Positions 63,445-64,000 of a stretch of DNA of 64,000 nt are shown piece by piece. Position 1 is the first letter of the stretch, and every line of letters starts with the position of its first letter. A model generated the notes under the pieces. The model was not told where the DNA came from. It was given only the letters and a program-made list of their open reading frames with translations, and searched no databases. Source of the DNA: Arthrobacter globiformis (GTDB lineage Bacteria; Actinomycetota; Actinomycetes; Actinomycetales; Micrococcaceae); contig NZ_JAUSZX010000001.1 of NCBI RefSeq assembly GCF_030818015.1, positions 2,790,001-2,854,000 of the forward strand, read 5' to 3'. The position numbers and the translations under genes are program-made.

Positions 63445-64000
63445 ATGCGCGAAAAATTGCGTTGGGGCGTCCTGGGCAGTGCCCGCATCGTCCGCAAGAC
63501 GATTCCGGCATTACAGGAAACGAAAAACGGTGAAGTCGTAGGCATCGCTTCCCGCACTGAGGAAAAGGCTAGGGAATACGCCGACAAGCACGGCATCCCG
63601 CAGGCGTTTGGCTCTTATGAGGCGCTCCTCGCCTCCCCAGACATCGACGCTGTCTACATTCCGCTGCCGAACGCACTGCACCTCGAGTGGATCCTAAAAT
63701 CCCTGGACGCAGGCAAGCACGTCCTCTGTGAAAAACCCTTGGCGATGAGTGCCGCCGAGTGCGAGGAGATTGCGCGCAAGGCCGACGAGACCGGGCTCAG
63801 AGTCATGGAAGGCTTCATGTACCGTTTTCACCCGCGTTTCGAGAAGCTGCAAGAGCTGCTCGCGGCCCATGCGGTGGGCAAGCTGACATTTGTCCACGTC
63901 GGACACTCCTTCGACGCGGGCGGGGACGACAACATCCGCTGGTATTCCGGGCTTGGCGGCGGCGCACTTTTCGACACGGGGTGCTACTGCGTCAACGTGA
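63445..64000 (+). CDS. Gfo/Idh/MocA family oxidoreductase, N-terminal fragment (runs off window)
   Basis: At least 185 residues of a sugar or polyol dehydrogenase. N-terminal Rossmann motif WGVLGSARIVRKTI, then YIPLPNALHLEW, the EKPLAMS signature Lys and MEGFMYRFHPRF with catalytic-region residues. AAAAGGAGAG precedes ATG 63445. The C-terminus is outside the window, so substrate class cannot be refined. Confidence 0.93.
   Translation, partial: MREKLRWGVLGSARIVRKTIPALQETKNGEVVGIASRTEEKAREYADKHGIPQAFGSYEALLASPDIDAVYIPLPNALHLEWILKSLDAGKHVLCEKPLAMSAAECEEIARKADETGLRVMEGFMYRFHPRFEKLQELLAAHAVGKLTFVHVGHSFDAGGDDNIRWYSGLGGGALFDTGCYCVNV

Overview
The window is about 64 kb of GC-rich chromosome from an actinomycete, most likely an Arthrobacter/Pseudarthrobacter-type member of the Micrococcaceae. 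This is inferred from gene order (uvrA, uvrC-rapZ-yvcK-whiA, gap-pgk-tpi-secG, rbpA, pgl-opcA-zwf, pgi, tal-tkt, ctaB, ctaA, suf), frequent GTG starts, RbpA, WhiA and OpcA. No rRNA, tRNA, insertion sequence, prophage or CRISPR array was seen.

Layout. (1) 1-7.1 kb: a heterodimeric ABC exporter (first half cut by the window edge) with an overlapping YtrA-type GntR regulator, then uvrA, a HAD phosphatase and a PlsC-type acyltransferase. (2) 7.2-17.3 kb: uvrC-rapZ-yvcK-whiA, sodA, then lower glycolysis gapA-pgk-tpiA-secG, and rbpA. (3) 17.3-25.5 kb, minus strand: a pentose-phosphate block pgl-opcA-zwf-pgi-tal-tkt. (4) 26-30 kb: haem O/A synthesis (ctaB, ctaA) and a small ABC exporter; the convergent ctaB/ctaA gap holds an unusual symmetric array of 32-nt repeats around a terminator. 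(5) 30-35.3 kb: Fe-S assembly operon sufR-sufB-sufD-Rieske ferredoxin-sufC-sufT, with no cysteine desulfurase or SufU in it.

(6) 35.5-39.1 kb: a membrane-anchored zinc peptidase and an acyl-CoA ligase/thiolase pair. (7) 39.1-47.9 kb: a catabolic cluster (CoA ligase, MFS importer, MaoC hydratase, acyl-CoA dehydrogenase, amidohydrolase, SDR, divergent MarR regulator) that matches the p-hydroxycinnamate (cou) pathway of Rhodococcus, followed by a secreted serine esterase. The promoter regions of the operon and the esterase share a near-identical palindromic motif, which suggests one regulon that releases hydroxycinnamate esters outside the cell and degrades them inside.

(8) 48-52.4 kb: methyltransferase, S33 peptidase, a small protein, an SDR, and an Nramp Mn transporter whose leader has a MntR-like operator and a hairpin covering its ribosome binding site. 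(9) 53-58.6 kb: a 1843-residue secreted animal-type haem peroxidase with RTX, fibronectin-III-like and Ig-like domains, behind a long repeat-bearing leader. Its architecture recalls bacterial Mn(II)-oxidising peroxidases and it sits next to the Mn transporter. (10) 58.7-64 kb: a small conserved-looking ORF, a rifampicin-phosphotransferase-like PEP-utilising enzyme, a 45-residue ORF behind a 19-nt tandem repeat, a DinB2-type polymerase with Ile at the steric gate, and a truncated Gfo/Idh/MocA oxidoreductase.
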